NCBI GenBank assembly: GCA_016648135.1 | Contig: JADDOH010002334.1 | Location: forward strand, 186,001 to 250,000 | DNA: 64,000 bases | From: Agrypnia vestita | Taxonomy: Eukaryota; Arthropoda; Insecta; Trichoptera; Phryganeidae | Direction of reading: 5' to 3' | In this document: positions 1-11,714 of the stretch, one piece after another | Layout of the letters: each line of letters opens with the position of its first letter | Numbering within the stretch: position 1 is the first letter of the stretch | Position numbers and translations under genes: made by a program | Notes under the pieces: generated by a model | Databases searched by the model: none | Seen by the model: only the letters and a program-made list of their open reading frames with translations | Told to the model about the DNA's origin: nothing

Positions 1-473
1 AAAACACGAGAGCTGGTGCTCAAATTTAATTACTCACCAGACTCAAATCTGGGCGGTTAGATCGAAATTTTATATGAAGCCTTGACGTCGTTTATGTAGA
101 AATAAAAGTACTTTTTATATCAGGAAAACAGATAAAATTGCTTGAAGTGTCATTGTCATAGTGAAAGACTCAGTTTTTCATGATAAATTTATGTGAAACG
201 TACACAATATAAATATTCTGAATGAAAATACTGGTAAAAAAGAAGTTTGATAATTCGGATGAATTTCACTAGACAGATAAAGTATATAGCTAAAAAAACT
301 CGAAATCAAATATAGATGTCTCATTTAGCGACATCTGTGTCATTCAAGGGGACTGAAAAAGCTTTGGGGCCGGCCGCGTTGAGGATCCTTGCAACTCACA
401 TGTGAAACGTGGCATATAATTTATATATATATATATATATATATAACTTTGAAAAATAGTAGACATGGTATTC
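1..473. other. Unassigned AT-rich leader with (TA)n
   Basis: No coding frame or known repeat is recognised. A perfect TA dinucleotide run occupies about 422-445. A short GC-rich patch lies at 367-390, just before it. Confidence 0.5.
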
Positions 474-600
474 TATCATGGGTGGAAATGGCGAACGTTG
501 CATATGTGTAAAGTGATCACTTAAGCCAACCGTACGATAGGTCGTAAGTCCTATGTACACCCAAAAACTTCTATACCTATTCTCCCTTAAAAAAATACGG
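474..600 (+). repeat. Dispersed repeat, GTGATCACTTAAG family, copy 1
   Basis: The 20-mer GTGTAAAGTGATCACTTAAG at 506-525 recurs exactly at 21274-21293 and 37712-37731. The flanks are weakly conserved: upstream 'gaa-att-gc(a)t' and downstream 'cc..c.a.ag.tc'. Repeats ending near a GTGATCACTTA motif are common in lepidopteran genomes (general knowledge, not checked here). This is probably the 3' part of a retroelement; full ends were not identified. Confidence 0.6.
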
Positions 601-1230
601 TTTCGTCTCTGTCTCTGACATCTATAATATACAAAGATTGATCATATATAATATATTTGTATGTCTTACGAGTAGGAAAGAGAGAAATGAGCAGCCGGTG
701 GTGACCCCAGAGTCACAAAGTTAAATGCTAGTTGAGGGACTGTGCATAATACTGAACAATTAAGACAGTACATTTGACTCATTGGAGTTATTCAAAGGAG
801 TAAATAAACATTTATGATTTTGTATTATTGAACAAAGATCACAAAGTATATTATAGGATTAGTGGGATGAATCATTTTCTCCAAATTGGACCATTTACTA
901 CGAATTTGATAGCGATGGAACCTTTGGTATTTACCCTCGTAATCATTCTACCAGACAAATATGCAATCGGAGTGAGTGATAAACACATACCCCGTAGGTA
1001 CTGTTGCATAATTGAGAGCTATGATGCCACTTCCTTATCAATATGGTCTTTCGTTTGTCCTTTATAGATGATTTATAATGGATAAAAAGACGTAAAGGAG
1101 CTGTCGTCTAGCATCGCCTAGGTGATCAACACAGTTCATTTGATCTATTTAACTAGGTGTAACCCATGGAAAATAACTAAATATTGGTTCGCGTCTTTGC
1201 TAAGCCCCAGTATATATTTATAGTATCTTT
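601..1230. other. Unassigned
   Basis: Contains a 79-codon open frame at 828-1067 on the plus strand. It has no recognisable domain, signal peptide or codon signature, so it is not annotated as a gene. Confidence 0.4.
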
Positions 1231-1432
1231 TTGGTGGTCCACGGAGAGGCGGCGGTAGCATCATGCGAAGAGCGGCCAGTTCGGGTTTCCTGGCCCGGGG
1301 TAAAAGTCCCATTTCCGGCCGTTTAATTTGTTTTTTTTTTGTCGTGAATTCGAATGAAATCACGGACGAACAGACAAATATACAGACAAACGGACGGACA
1401 GACGAACAGATGAACAGACAACACATGATGTT
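1231..1432 (+). mobile_element. tRNA-derived SINE, family A, copy 1
   Basis: Shares a layout with copies near 26.1, 30.5, 36.7, 40.3 and 52.0 kb. The order is a head with 'ggtggtccac(g/c)gagaggc', a 'cggttcgggttt..tggcccgggg' region, 'tccggccgtttaattt', a T-rich linker, 'cgtgaattcga', and then a tail rich in ACAGACAGAC units. Clearer copies (40.3 and 52.0 kb) carry a GGTTCRAGYC B-box-like motif of a tRNA-type internal promoter. In this copy the B box is degraded. A frame running through it on either strand is incidental. Confidence 0.7.
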
Positions 1433-2919
1433 TGATGCTCGTGCACTAGACACATTTAAAAGACAAATATATTCATCTTTTATTTTATAGTTTTCCTATA
1501 TATGTTGTAAACATGTATAATTAAACATAGTGTCTATGGTTTACATATTGTGTTTCTTATAACTTTAAGTATTTATATTATATCATTTTTTGTAATGTTT
1601 ATATACTAACATACCTATGCTTCTTTTTTCTTTATGATGTAATAGCCCAAATCAGGACGTATATTATTATTAATAAATAATAATATATTTACTCTACCTG
1701 GTGATCGTTCAATGTTTCACAACAAAAACCACGTATTTATAAAAAATATGTAGGTATTAGTTACTTCATATTGTATTACATATTCGATATGAACACGGTT
1801 AAAGAGTATGAGGGTTGAAAAAAGTTTTCTCCTTTTTCTATTTATAATTTATCTACAATATTTTATTTCATAGATATGGACGTCTTTTTAGGAAACTTAT
1901 TTTTTTTTACTTCTCTATAAGACACTAGATCATTTCAATTTTAGAACTTTATACCACAGTCGGATTGGTGGATACCGTTTACCAGACGGTGCCTGGTTTA
2001 AAATGTAGAGCTCTTATTGCTAGAAGATTATTTTATAAATACATGTAATCTATATATTTAAAATCCAGCGTAAATTTATCAATTTAATTGTATAAAGAAA
2101 TCAATCTTTAAAAATAAGACGGTTCTATGTCATTAAAACTGTGTGATATTTTCCATATAATCAAATCTTCTAAAGAAAAATGGTTACATTTGACTATCGT
2201 ATCATCAAAAAAGTTTTATGAAAGATGCTAAGTGAAATAATAAAAAACTTTGCACCGTTTAGTAAATAAAAATTATTATGTTGGTTAAAATATATCTGAA
2301 TGCAAAAATGTCCTGTTACAAAAAAATCAAACGAATAATCGTTTTTCGAAACTGAATATAAATTAGTTGCGATAGAAATTAAGCATATACTGAAAGAGCC
2401 AATTGAAAAATAGTGTATTTCTCTTTACCAAAGGCAATATTGAATAATTTGTAAAAGGGTATGGTCCTCTTTCAACTCGGTAAATAAAAGCAAAATTAAA
2501 AATATTTTGTTGAATGCGTTAACATGTACAATTTCGGTGACACAATATAAATTAATGAATAATTCTCATTTCATGAAAAATAATGACAGGGAAAAGTCGA
2601 CAAAAAAGGAGAGTAGATATATATTTTATGGACACTAATAAAAGATAATTTATCAGAATGTTAACTAAACTAAACTGGTACCAAAAATTATACTTACTAA
2701 TCAATTCATATACGCTTATCACTTTCTTAATAGAAATATATAATTTAATTCTCATTTACATATATAACCTACTTTTATACATAGCCATGATACCAGCCAA
2801 AAATAAACTTAGAAGGGGTAAGTGAATTTCCTGCTCTGGGCGCATGTTGAAGTTGTGACGTTAAGTGTCAAAATTTGACATCTCTATTTTCATAGTTTTG
2901 AGATAATTGTTAAAAAAAA
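1433..2919. other. Unassigned, very AT-rich
   Basis: Short frames only, the longest 67 codons on the minus strand at 2552-2755, and none with recognisable features. No inverted or tandem structure stands out. Confidence 0.5.
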
Positions 2920-3280
2920 GTAACCCATAAAAACAAGTTTTTATTATTCTCCCTTTCTCATTTACTAGTTGAAACTTTTTTTTTTCGCTTAACCTACGCG
3001 TTGGGCTTCGGTCGGGCGACGCTTGACACTTGACCAGACGCGTTGATATACTTTCACACAACTTAATAAGTTGTATGAAAAAACCATTTAAAATTTGAAA
3101 AATCCAAAAATGTATTAATTTTTTAACGAAAATTTGACAGATCTTCTTGATCGTCGCCAAGAGTTTGCTTGCAAAGTTTCAGCTCAATTGGATGACGGAA
3201 AAGGGGTTTGAAATTGATCCAAAGTTTTTTCATCAGACAAGAAGACAAGCAGACGCCGCGAGTTAATATAAAGGGAGTAA
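2920..3280 (+). mobile_element. ACTCCCTTT-ended dispersed repeat, copy 1
   Basis: Begins with GTAACCCATAAAAACAAG and a TTATTctCCCTTTCT motif, and ends 'gagttaatataAAGGGAGTAA'. The terminal CTCCCTTT/AAAGGGAG blocks are inverted relative to each other. The right half has the conserved core 'cttgatcgtcgcca.gagt.tgcttgc' followed by 'agctc.attgga'. Other copies lie at 4.3, 9.2, 20.2, 24.5, 29.6, 34.0 and 39.3 kb. No transposase frame is present, so it is probably non-autonomous. The superfamily is not recognised. Confidence 0.75.
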
Positions 3281-3987
3281 TAAATGTGTGTTTACAATCC
3301 AAATGGCTTTAAATTCAAAATGATATTTCATGTATTGATTTCATAGGCTTAACATAAATTTTATATTCTACAAAACTACATTCATAACTCATTTTGGTTA
3401 TAAATGAAGATGTCACATTTTGATACTTTACGTTACAATTGAAGATTATATTGAAAATAAATCTTTTTTATCGCAAGTTGCAACGTTAAAATTAAATAAA
3501 AAAATTGTGTGTCTAAACACAAAGCTGCTAACTGCTAATAAAAAAACCTTTAACTATGTAATTTTTTCACTAAATAATTTTTGTTAAAATTTATATTAAG
3601 CATACGAGTACATAAATTACTGAAAGCTAAAAACGTTTGTCAAAATGGTTCACACTTTTGATGAATTAATTTAGCATTCACGATAATAGGCTTTGTGTAG
3701 TCCACTGTAATTGCGAGAGGTCAAAAAGTAGAACGGAAATTTCGGCCAATTTCGGCCAATTTTACAATTTTATTCAATATTTTTTCTACCCTTAGGCTGT
3801 CGGTGGAATGAAAGTGCCCTACTTCTCAATTACCAAATAAAGCTTGATCGGTTATCCTTGAATTTATAAAGTCCGGATAAAGATCCCAAGGAAGCAAAAA
3901 GAAAAAATATTTTTACTGACCATTTGTTTGAAGGCCAGCACGCAAAATATTATTTCGGTTAGAAATACATGATGTATTAATAAATAC
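3281..3987. other. Unassigned
   Basis: No gene seen. The decamer TTTCGGCCAA is perfectly doubled at 3740-3759. Confidence 0.5.
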
Positions 3988-4199
3988 CAGGGGCGCTCAG
4001 TGAGAACAAGAAGCGTGACTTTTTTCTAAGCATATATTTTGAAAAGAAGCCGAAAAAAGAAATATAACTCGTAATACTTCAATTACAACAATTAATATAT
4101 TATTCAGATTTGCCAGATAAATATTTTATTTCGATTTTTTTTCAAATATACCTATGTTTAACTAAAAGTCATGCTTCTTGTTCTCACTGCACGCCCCTG
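3988..4199. mobile_element. hAT-like MITE, 212 bp
   Basis: Terminal inverted repeats start CAGGGGCGCTCAGTGAGAAC on the left and are matched by the right end (RC CAGGGGCGTGCAGTGAGAAC). They continue to about 36 bp with 3 mismatches (AAGAAGCRTGACTTTT). The flanking octamers ATAAATAC (3980-3987) and ATAAAAAC (4200-4207) agree at 7 of 8 positions. CAGGGG-type ends with an 8-bp target duplication are typical of the hAT superfamily. The interior is AT-rich with no coding capacity, so this is a non-autonomous element. Confidence 0.85.
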
Positions 4200-4317
4200 A
4201 TAAAAACATATTTCATTCTGACGGCAAAAACACAGAGTTTTATTTAATTCTGCTAGTGTATTTTATCGAAACTACTCGATGTGAAATAAAACCCGATAAT
4301 TGCAAGGTCTTAAAAAT

Positions 4318-4860
4318 ATAAAAACCAAGTTTTTATTATACTCCCTTTCTTTGTAAAATATAACAACAATTAAAGACCAATGAAAACATATAATATAACA
4401 CTAAACTTACAGAAATTTAATATATTTCTAAAATGTCAGATGTTTTGAGCTTTGATAAGACACTTCATGCTTTGAAAATTAAATTCTAAAAACATTTGTC
4501 AGTCAATTAAGATTTTCGACATTCGTAGTGAAGTATCTATTACGTATACCGAGGAGTAATTCAAATTTAGAAAATATTCCGCGACCTTATCGGGCCGCCG
4601 TTGCTAATAATCAAACTTTTCTAATGATTCCAATTTGAAAAAACCAATAAAATTTCTAAAAATCCGAAATTGTACTATAATTATTATTTTTTTTAACGAA
4701 CATTTGAAAAATCTTCTTGATCGTCGCCACGAGTCTACTTGCCAAGTTTCAGCTCGATTGGATCACGGGAAAAGGGTCAAAAATCGATCCAAAGTTTTTT
4801 TTGACGGCAAGCCGGCAAGCAAGCACACAGACGCCACGAGTTAATATAAAGGGAGTAATA
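4318..4860 (+). mobile_element. ACTCCCTTT-ended dispersed repeat, copy 2 (long form)
   Basis: Starts 'aaaaccaagtttttattatACTCCCTTTCTTTGTAAAAT' and ends 'acgagttaatataAAGGGAGTAATA'. The left half (about 4345-4620) matches 24525-24830. The right half holds the 'gatcgtcgccacgagtct' core found in all copies. Frames such as 4635-4844 are translations of this repeat and recur in other copies in disrupted form, so they are not genes. Confidence 0.8.
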
Positions 4861-5226
4861 ATACTAGGCGAGGGTACTAGGGATTATTTATTTTTTCAGT
4901 GCACACCCGTTTACAAAAAATTTAATTAGGAAAACAAAATAACTTAGACACATTTCAAAAGATAAACATAGAAGCGTTCAAGATTAGAAAAACAAAACAA
5001 TTAAAGATGGGTCCAGTTAGTTAATTTTCTGAAAATTTTTTCTTGATACTGAAAGATTACGGTCGATATAAATAAAGTAGTATGTATGTTTTAATATAGT
5101 TGATATTTTTAATCTAAAACAGAGCCTTTCATTCTTCTGATTATGATAGAGAAATGACGATAAGTGAAAAAAATACGTACCGAGTGCAGGGGAAAACACA
5201 ACATTCAGAAAATCAACAGGAAGAAA
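4861..5226. other. Unassigned spacer
   Basis: No recognisable gene or repeat between the preceding repeat and the mini-Helitron. Confidence 0.4.
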
Positions 5227-5664
5227 TCAATATATATGTATAAAGAAACCCGTGTTTCCTTAGCCCTTGATAGCCCTTGGTATCACATCAAAAATATGCG
5301 AGTTTGGTGAGGGTGGCTGTGTGTGGGTGGGAGCGGGTGACGAAAATGTGCTTTCTAGCACGTTGTTTTGTTATGGGAAGGCCGCAAATGCTTCAGAATG
5401 TTTCAAGATAGGCGCGCCGACTGTGTCGGTGAGTCTAGAAGGTTCCGTAAAAACCTGCTCTAGAAAGTTCTGGAAGGAGAACGTTCTAGAAAATTGCCGA
5501 AAGTTTAATAACTTTGTAAACTGAGTGGCGGAATGTGTCGGTGTGTCCAGAAGGTTCCTGTACATTCGATAAATTTCTTGAAAGTTCTGGAAGGAGAATG
5601 TTCTAGAAGGTTCGCGAAAGTTCTATGACGATCCAAACAGTGTACTAAAAATCTACACAGCTAG
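5227..5664 (+). mobile_element. Non-autonomous Helitron-like element, copy 1 (438 bp)
   Basis: Begins TC after an A (A at 5226) and ends CTAG followed by T at 5665, the Helitron convention of 5'-TC and 3'-CTRR inserted between A and T. It aligns along its length with 11236-11714. Shared features are AGAAACCCGTGTTTCC near the start and repeated 'ttctggaaggagaa.gttctagaa' modules. It also shares 'gacgatccaaacagtg' before the 3' end. The GC-rich subterminal hairpin of copy 2 is missing here, leaving 'aatctacacagCTAG'. No Rep/helicase coding is present. The 85-codon frame inside it is incidental. Confidence 0.75.
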
Positions 5665-6239
5665 TAACAACTAAGTCGTTAATGTTGCAGAATCATCTAC
5701 CACAGATTAATTAATTGAAATAATAATTATTTCAATTATTATTTCAAAAGGCCACAACCTACGTAAATTGGGGTATTTATATATAGAATACTACCTCCAC
5801 GTGCAAGGCAGCGCACACGTGCATGCTCCAGCCCGCATACACAATTGTGTACGAGTCACGGTCCAGAATTTTTATGGCACAGAATTAGGAGGCAACACGA
5901 AAATGGTTTCAGGCTTCGAGGATTTTTCTACCCCAGGAAAATCCCCAGCCACTATTATCTACAGTGTGACTCGTAAAAATGATACAATTTTAACGAGCCG
6001 CATTGAAGTGTAAACTTAATCAAGAGACCTTTTTTCTGGTTGGAAAAATGATGTTGATGTGTCACCAAAGTAAGATACTTGCAAATAACATGGTAGATAT
6101 TGCTCAGCTAGGAGATCATTCTATTCGCAGTAGAAGGGTTCTGGCATCAATGCTGTTTTTTCAAGACAAAGACTCCATTGCATTTATTAGACTTGTTTTC
6201 ACTTTCGTATTACATTTGTTTGGATGCATTTTTTAAATA
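5665..6239. other. Unassigned with small AT hairpin
   Basis: An 11-bp inverted repeat AATTGAAATAA / TTATTTCAATT lies at 5713-5737 with a 3-base loop. Two frames, 5768-6013 and 6003-6236, show no recognisable domain and are not supported as genes. Confidence 0.45.
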
Positions 6240-6605
6240 TTATATCTGTGATGTCTGATAGTGCGTACGAGCATGAGTGACAGACGCATGCGCGAACGGC
6301 CACATGGCTGTGTGTGTGAGTGTACGGCGACGTCTGTCCGGAGAGATTACTTAAGTGTCCGCGGCACTAGAGCGCAGAAACTTTTATGCCGACCATTGTC
6401 GTAGAGTAAATGCCCAATGTTTACTGTGATACTTGGGTGTAATAAATGTAATTATATTCTTCTTATTATTTTAATCGGACATCTCCATCATCTATCAAAC
6501 CAGATGAATCATCGCATCTTATTAAGCGATAAGACGCATCGAACATTGGCGCATTTGGCGCTAGCGACATGATCGCTGTCGCCGGTATATGCACTTACTT
6601 ACAAT
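6240..6605 (+). mobile_element. Possible LTR 3' end with primer-binding-like site
   Basis: A GC-richer segment (6265-6420) is followed by an AATAAA signal at about 6440 and an AT-rich stretch. Then comes 'catcgaACATTGGCGCatttggcgctagcg' near 6540-6567. An LTR ending in ACA followed by TTGGCGC is compatible with a tRNA primer-binding site, which begins TGG, complementary to tRNA CCA. The 5' edge of the LTR, a second LTR and gag/pol were not found. It could instead be a decayed promoter-like sequence unrelated to an LTR. Confidence 0.35.
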
Positions 6606-8690
6606 ATATTCCGTATATTAATTATACTTTACATAAATATATATTTTATTCAATAAAACGCGAACAAACTTCCACATACACTCATCACTACCTAGACTTT
6701 ATACATAAACTGGGCAATGAGTACAGTGAGTTATAGTTATACCTATTCCACGACAGCTTGACTACTTGTAGAAAGAAACTTGCAATTGATTCTGAGACAG
6801 TGATTTATTAAAATTCTATATTAAAATCTGCTAATGTTTCACTGTTTTACTGATAGGTTTGTTGGCTCTTTATTTTTTCACATCATACCTTGCTTTATTC
6901 AGTCAATTTTTTTGCATATTTTAAAAACATAATTATTTTTTTTTATAATTTACTCACACATATAAAAAATTGTTTATTTTAATTTGCAATCGTTATTTTG
7001 TTTGCGTTTTTTTTAAATATTTAAACTGTAAGAAAGTCTTTTGTTTTTTTACTATTTTTTTCATTGATTCTATGAAACGTATAAAATAAAAATAATAATA
7101 TAAAATAAAGATAAATACAATTTTAATATTCAGAAAAAATATCCATTAATAATCACAAAAACACATCTTGTTTTTTTCCATATCTCTCTATGAAGTGAAA
7201 AAATACGGAAAAAAAAAGGAAAAACTTAAAACCTTTGAAATGTGGTGCTGGAGGTTAATGCTTAGCGTCCCTTAGACGAGAATATGCACTTATGCCTCAA
7301 ATCAAGTTGTTCGTTGTATTCAACCGGTGTGGAAATTTCGTGGATCTACAATTCTATTCTCATTTGTACTAACTTTTCAATACTAAACAAGTTGTGCTCA
7401 AACCATAGAATCGGTTGCTGAGATGTTTTGGTAGAGTTGGATGACTGTACCATCAACATTTTACCTCTCTGTGACTGTTTTCAAACAACTTTGTTTACAA
7501 CTTTACCTGTGAGTTCAAAGTTCAGAAGTGAAGCGTTCCGAATCGCCAGGAGAAGGGAGATGTACCTACCAAGTTATGTGCTCCTATCGTTCCACTCCCT
7601 TTTGACTCCAAAATTCTGACACAAATCACCTCTACGTTCAGTCTCAAGTCTTCTACCATATCCTTTCTGACTACTTCCATAATAGCTAAGAAAAAAAACA
7701 TTTACCTATTATAATATATTCGATTCCATTGTTGGATAAATGGGATGCAGATGTCTCTTTTTCCACAGATCTCGATCTAACTAAGAAGACAGTGAATATA
7801 TTTTAAGAAAAATAATAATGTAAAACACTGAAAAAATACAGTGAGTACATAATTCTGTACTCACTGTGTATGCTTGAATAAATAATTTTATTTTTTCAAT
7901 TGATTCAGCGACATTGTAGATTGACATTTTTAAATATTGATTTTATTATTTGTATGTATAAAAATAATACAATCAATATTTAAATAATTTTATTATTAAT
8001 ATTAAAATTTTTTTACACATTTTTATTGCGAAGATGCAATTTCAGAACAAAGTTATGTACTTTTTAAGCAAATTTATGAATCGATTAGAAAAAGACAAAC
8101 AGAAAAATCAATTCAACGAAAAAATATTTTAGCTGCTACTGAGATTAATATTATGTATTCCGATCCACTTCTTTTTTGAGATCTTTATTATTTAAAATCT
8201 AAGCTTTCATTTAACATCTCAGCTTACGCCCCCCAAAAATTTTCTTACCAGAATAGTTTAGTCAGAAAAAATGTGAAAAAAAACCTAATCAAAGGTAAAC
8301 ATGATACTTAATAAAATATAATACGTATGTTCTGGTTAAAATTTTCTGCAATATTTGTTAGATTTATAAAAGGGAGAATTATATATCAAATATTCAAAAA
8401 ACCAACTAAGAAAAAAATGTCTCGTGGCAGCATACTTACTGCAAATGTACGTAAGTCGAGTGTTGCATAAGTCAAGTGGTTTTACTGTTGTGTCTTTTGC
8501 GCCCCGTTAGGGAGATAAATAATATTATTGTGTATTTAGTACCTACAAGGCATCTACTTAAAAAAATTCACCTATTATAATGTTAGCGACTATTATATAA
8601 TAAATAAGGTTTATTAAATAATTTATCTTTCATTTCTTCCCATTAAACTGTACCCACTAAATGTATGCGATGTTTACGTATAAGCATAAA
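6606..8690. other. Unassigned, AT-rich, with a perfect hairpin
   Basis: An 11-bp perfect inverted repeat ACAGTGAGTAC / GTACTCACTGT occupies 7838-7848 and 7857-7867 with an 8-base loop. No gene is recognised; the longest frame is 63 codons (7428-7619). Confidence 0.5.
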
Positions 8691-9016
8691 CAAACTAATT
8701 GTACTCGTTAGATTGTTCTATTTTGAAGCTTGTGTAAATCTCCAAACGCCTCAATCAAAATAGTGTTTACAGCCACCCAGTATTTATGGTGAGCTCTGAA
8801 ATGTAGGGCAACGAACCCTAAATTCGGTCCGTCACCCTTACCCTCGACCCCAAGCGCTGGAAGGGATGCAGGCGTGAGAGGATGCTGCATTATATAACGC
8901 AGAATGTAATATGTACATTTAAAGTCTCGCTTAAAACAAGAAGAATTATGCTAAGCCTGTACATGCATCACGCCAAAATTATTGATGTAGGCATGATGAA
9001 TAAATAAATAAATCAT
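8691..9016 (+). repeat. Probable retroelement 3' end with (AATA)n tail
   Basis: A GC-richer segment (8750-8890) is followed by 'taagcctgtacatgcatcacg', 'aggcatgatg' and an AATAAATAAATAAAT tail at 9000-9013. Short A/T tandem tails like this mark 3' ends of non-LTR elements. No second copy was seen in the window, so the family is undefined. A minus-strand frame at 8708-8890 is not supported as coding. Confidence 0.35.
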
Positions 9017-9171
9017 CGAATAATGAAAAAGATAAACAGAAGTGAACCATCTATCGAAAAAATATTTCTCTATCACCGGAATATGAATCTGGAACTGTCT
9101 CTTGCTGGGAGACTATTTAAATTAAATTTTAGACATACAAATAACAATAATTTATAAAAAAGAACAAAAAA

Positions 9172-9344
9172 CTAACCCATAAAAAAGTTTTTATTTTACT
9201 CCCCTTCTTTGTAAATTAAGTTTACCATCATGTAATTAAATAATTGATTGACTGAAAATGAAACATGACTAGACAAATATCTATGTCAAAAATCTCTAAA
9301 AATATCTCTTTATTATTTGATTTCTTCCCAAAAAAACTGAAGTG
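9172..9344 (+). mobile_element. ACTCCCTTT-ended dispersed repeat, copy 3 (left-end fragment)
   Basis: Starts 'CTAACCCATAAAAAAG' and 'ttttactcccCTTCTTTGTAAATTAAG'. It then matches the minus strand of about 39720-39870, including 'ttgactgaaaatgaaacatg' and 'cttcccaaaaaaactgaag'. The conserved right half and right terminus are absent, so this copy is truncated. Confidence 0.7.
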
Positions 9345-9593
9345 AAGAACTAAATATTTTTTTATACATCATAATTTCGATAAAGAAGTAACGGTTTGTG
9401 TTTAGAAGAGGAGTATTACTCTCAAATAACATCATTTTTATGTATTCACATACCTATATGATTGATTAAGTTTTAATGAGATGGATATATGTATACCATT
9501 TTTAATTAAAAAAAGGATTTAATTCCGTTTAGTACGAAGCATTTTTCATTTGTAAATTTTCTGGTCTGGTAAACGTCACAAAATTTATAAAAC

Positions 9594-9858
9594 TGGGAAG
9601 ACTTCGGTGGCTGGGTCATGTGGAGAGAATGACCGAGCATCAAGCACCAAAGTCTCTGCTGACTCGAGGCCGATAGGGCGAAGGAGCTTAGGAAGACCAA
9701 AACTAAGATGGAGCGACAACGTCCTTAAAGACATCTCTGCCTTGGAGCTTCTGAAGTGGAGAGAGCTGGCACTAGACCGAGATGACAAGAGGAAGATCTT
9801 GAGAAGGCCAGGGGTTCTAGAGCCAAGAGTGATGACGAAATTTTCTGGTGACTATTAA
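9594..9858 (+). mobile_element. LINE C-terminal fossil (endonuclease/RT type)
   Basis: The translation carries the GRLRWLGHVERMTE motif (about 9595-9636). After a frame change near 9665, GRPKLRWSDNVLKD and a W-x-E-L-A-x-D-R region follow. This order is the hallmark C-terminus of endonuclease-reverse transcriptase LINE ORF2 proteins. The frameshift and the absence of the upstream RT domain show a 5'-truncated, dead copy. It is not a host gene. Confidence 0.75.
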
Positions 9859-11235
9859 AATAATGTATCCCTAGATATGTATAATGGTATTATACAATTT
9901 AGAACGCGAGACTAAGTATTTTGTGTGTGCGATTTTCAGTTATAAAACTTAACTTTAGTTTTTCTTTTTGTTCGTTCGTTTTAAACAAGTTACTTAGTAA
10001 ACATCACACATGCAAAAACATCACACAGAGCTTTTTTTAAAAATAATAATATGAAGAAAGCTTTCATGAGTTATTTGCGTAGCAACTTCAAATAAGATAA
10101 CGTTCGTTGGGTAAAATAATGTCGAGGTAAATCTGTGAGAAAATGTTGAGAGAGTTGCGAAAACTTCCCAAGTATGTTCTTTCCGTAACTCTTGAGCGCG
10201 AACTAATATATTACGGATTTACAATGCAAATATAATTTTGTCTTCAGCAAACAATCCATGTTGCCATAATGTTTCCGCTATTTTTGGTCTGTTATAAGTT
10301 AGCTAAGACAAGCCGGGTGTTCCGAAATTATGCGCATGTAAATATTTCCATATATTTAGCTCTTTGCACACGACTTTTAGCTCTTCAAATATTAGTTTCA
10401 AAAATAATCATATTTACGCATAATTTTATTATTTTCTGGCGCTCATCACGGCACATGAAACATTGGTAGACAGGTGACAAATAGGTAGACCAGCCAAACG
10501 ATGATAAGACGTTACAGGAAAAAACAGTTTCGATACTGAAAATAAAGGGTAAGGAATGCAGTTACTAAATACAGCGGTTCTAATGCGTCGTGTCCAAGTG
10601 ATGAGACACGATAAGATAAATCTCACCATTATACTTGAGATTTTTCTAAATACCATATACACGTGTAAAAAAACTCACAAAATCACCTCGAGATTGCTAC
10701 AAAGAGGTAAAACATCACACTTGATATCGATATTACAGCGAGGCTGTATTGACATATGCACACAAACGTCACTTGAATTAAACATATTTACTACTACAAC
10801 GACTAATCATTCTGAGAGTTAGACAAACAGAAGGCATTTAATTATAGGTAAACATACGAGTATTATAATTTAAATACAGAATGGAACATCAATCGTAAAT
10901 TGACTGACGTGTACAAGGTGGACGACGTGAGCTGAATTTTTTGAGTTTTCTGGCATATTCTGCCGTGTTTCTTGGGAGTTTTCTGGCAAACATTAAGGAT
11001 GGATCCCAATGCAAAGTCCATCATAAGAGCTAGTGTGTATTCATAAGTATAGATGATGTTGTGGTTAGCTATTGGTTTACAATACTGTGTCGAAAACAGG
11101 GAGTAACATTGTCAATATTGTGCTAGTACTGGTACTGGTTGGATAAGGTTAGGTTGGGTGGATCAAATCACCGAAACACGACAGAAATTCTCATAAAACT
11201 TAAACCAGAAGATTTTGAACTACCGACCTATATAA
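9859..11235. other. Unassigned, with weak retroelement traces
   Basis: Around 10470-10545 a plus-strand frame shows GRPAKR followed by stops, reminiscent of the LINE C-terminal 'GRPxKRW' motif but too short to call. Around 10930-11035 'ttttctggcatattctgccgtgtttc' and 'ggatcccaatgcaaagtccatcat' resemble parts of 30850-30920 and 11945-11985, so this is probably another member of that dispersed repeat. Confidence 0.35.
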
Positions 11236-11714
11236 TCAATATAAAAAGAAACCCGTGTTTCCCTACCCGCCAAGTTTTCTCCACAACCACCCACCGGTGG
11301 TTATGGTGGTGGATATCCCTCGGTGTCACATAAAAAATATGCGAGTTTGGTGGGGTGGCTGTGCGTGACGAAAATGTGCTTTCTAGCTCATTGTTTTGTT
11401 ATGGGAAGGCCGCAAATGCTTCATATTGTTTCAAAATAAACGCGCCGACAGTGTGGGTGAGTCTAGAAGGTTCGGAAAAACCTGCTCTAGAAAGTTCTGG
11501 AAGGAGAAGGTTCTAAAAAATTCCCGAAAGTTAAATAAGGTTCTTAAGTGAGTGGCGGAATGTGTCGGTGTGTCTAGAAGGTTCCTGGACATTCGATAAA
11601 TTTCTTAAAAGTTCTGGAAGGAGAATGTTCTAGAAGGCTCGCGAAAGTTCTATGACGATCCAAACAGTGAACTAAAAATCTATGCGAGCGTGCGAGCCGC
11701 GCGGGCACAGCTAG
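11236..11714 (+). mobile_element. Non-autonomous Helitron-like element, copy 2 (479 bp)
   Basis: Begins TC after A (11235). It ends with a GC-rich stretch 'gcgtgcgagccgcgcgggcacag' containing a short GTGC...GCAC stem, then CTAG, followed by T at 11715. This fits Helitron termini: 5'-TC, a 3' subterminal hairpin, CTRR-3', and an A/T target. It aligns with 5227-5664 apart from scattered substitutions and indels. The largest indel is the hairpin segment, which copy 1 lacks. No coding capacity is visible. Confidence 0.8.

Noticed and set aside
828..1067. 79-codon plus-strand frame
   Set aside because: Length is within chance expectation and no domain, signal sequence or context supports it.
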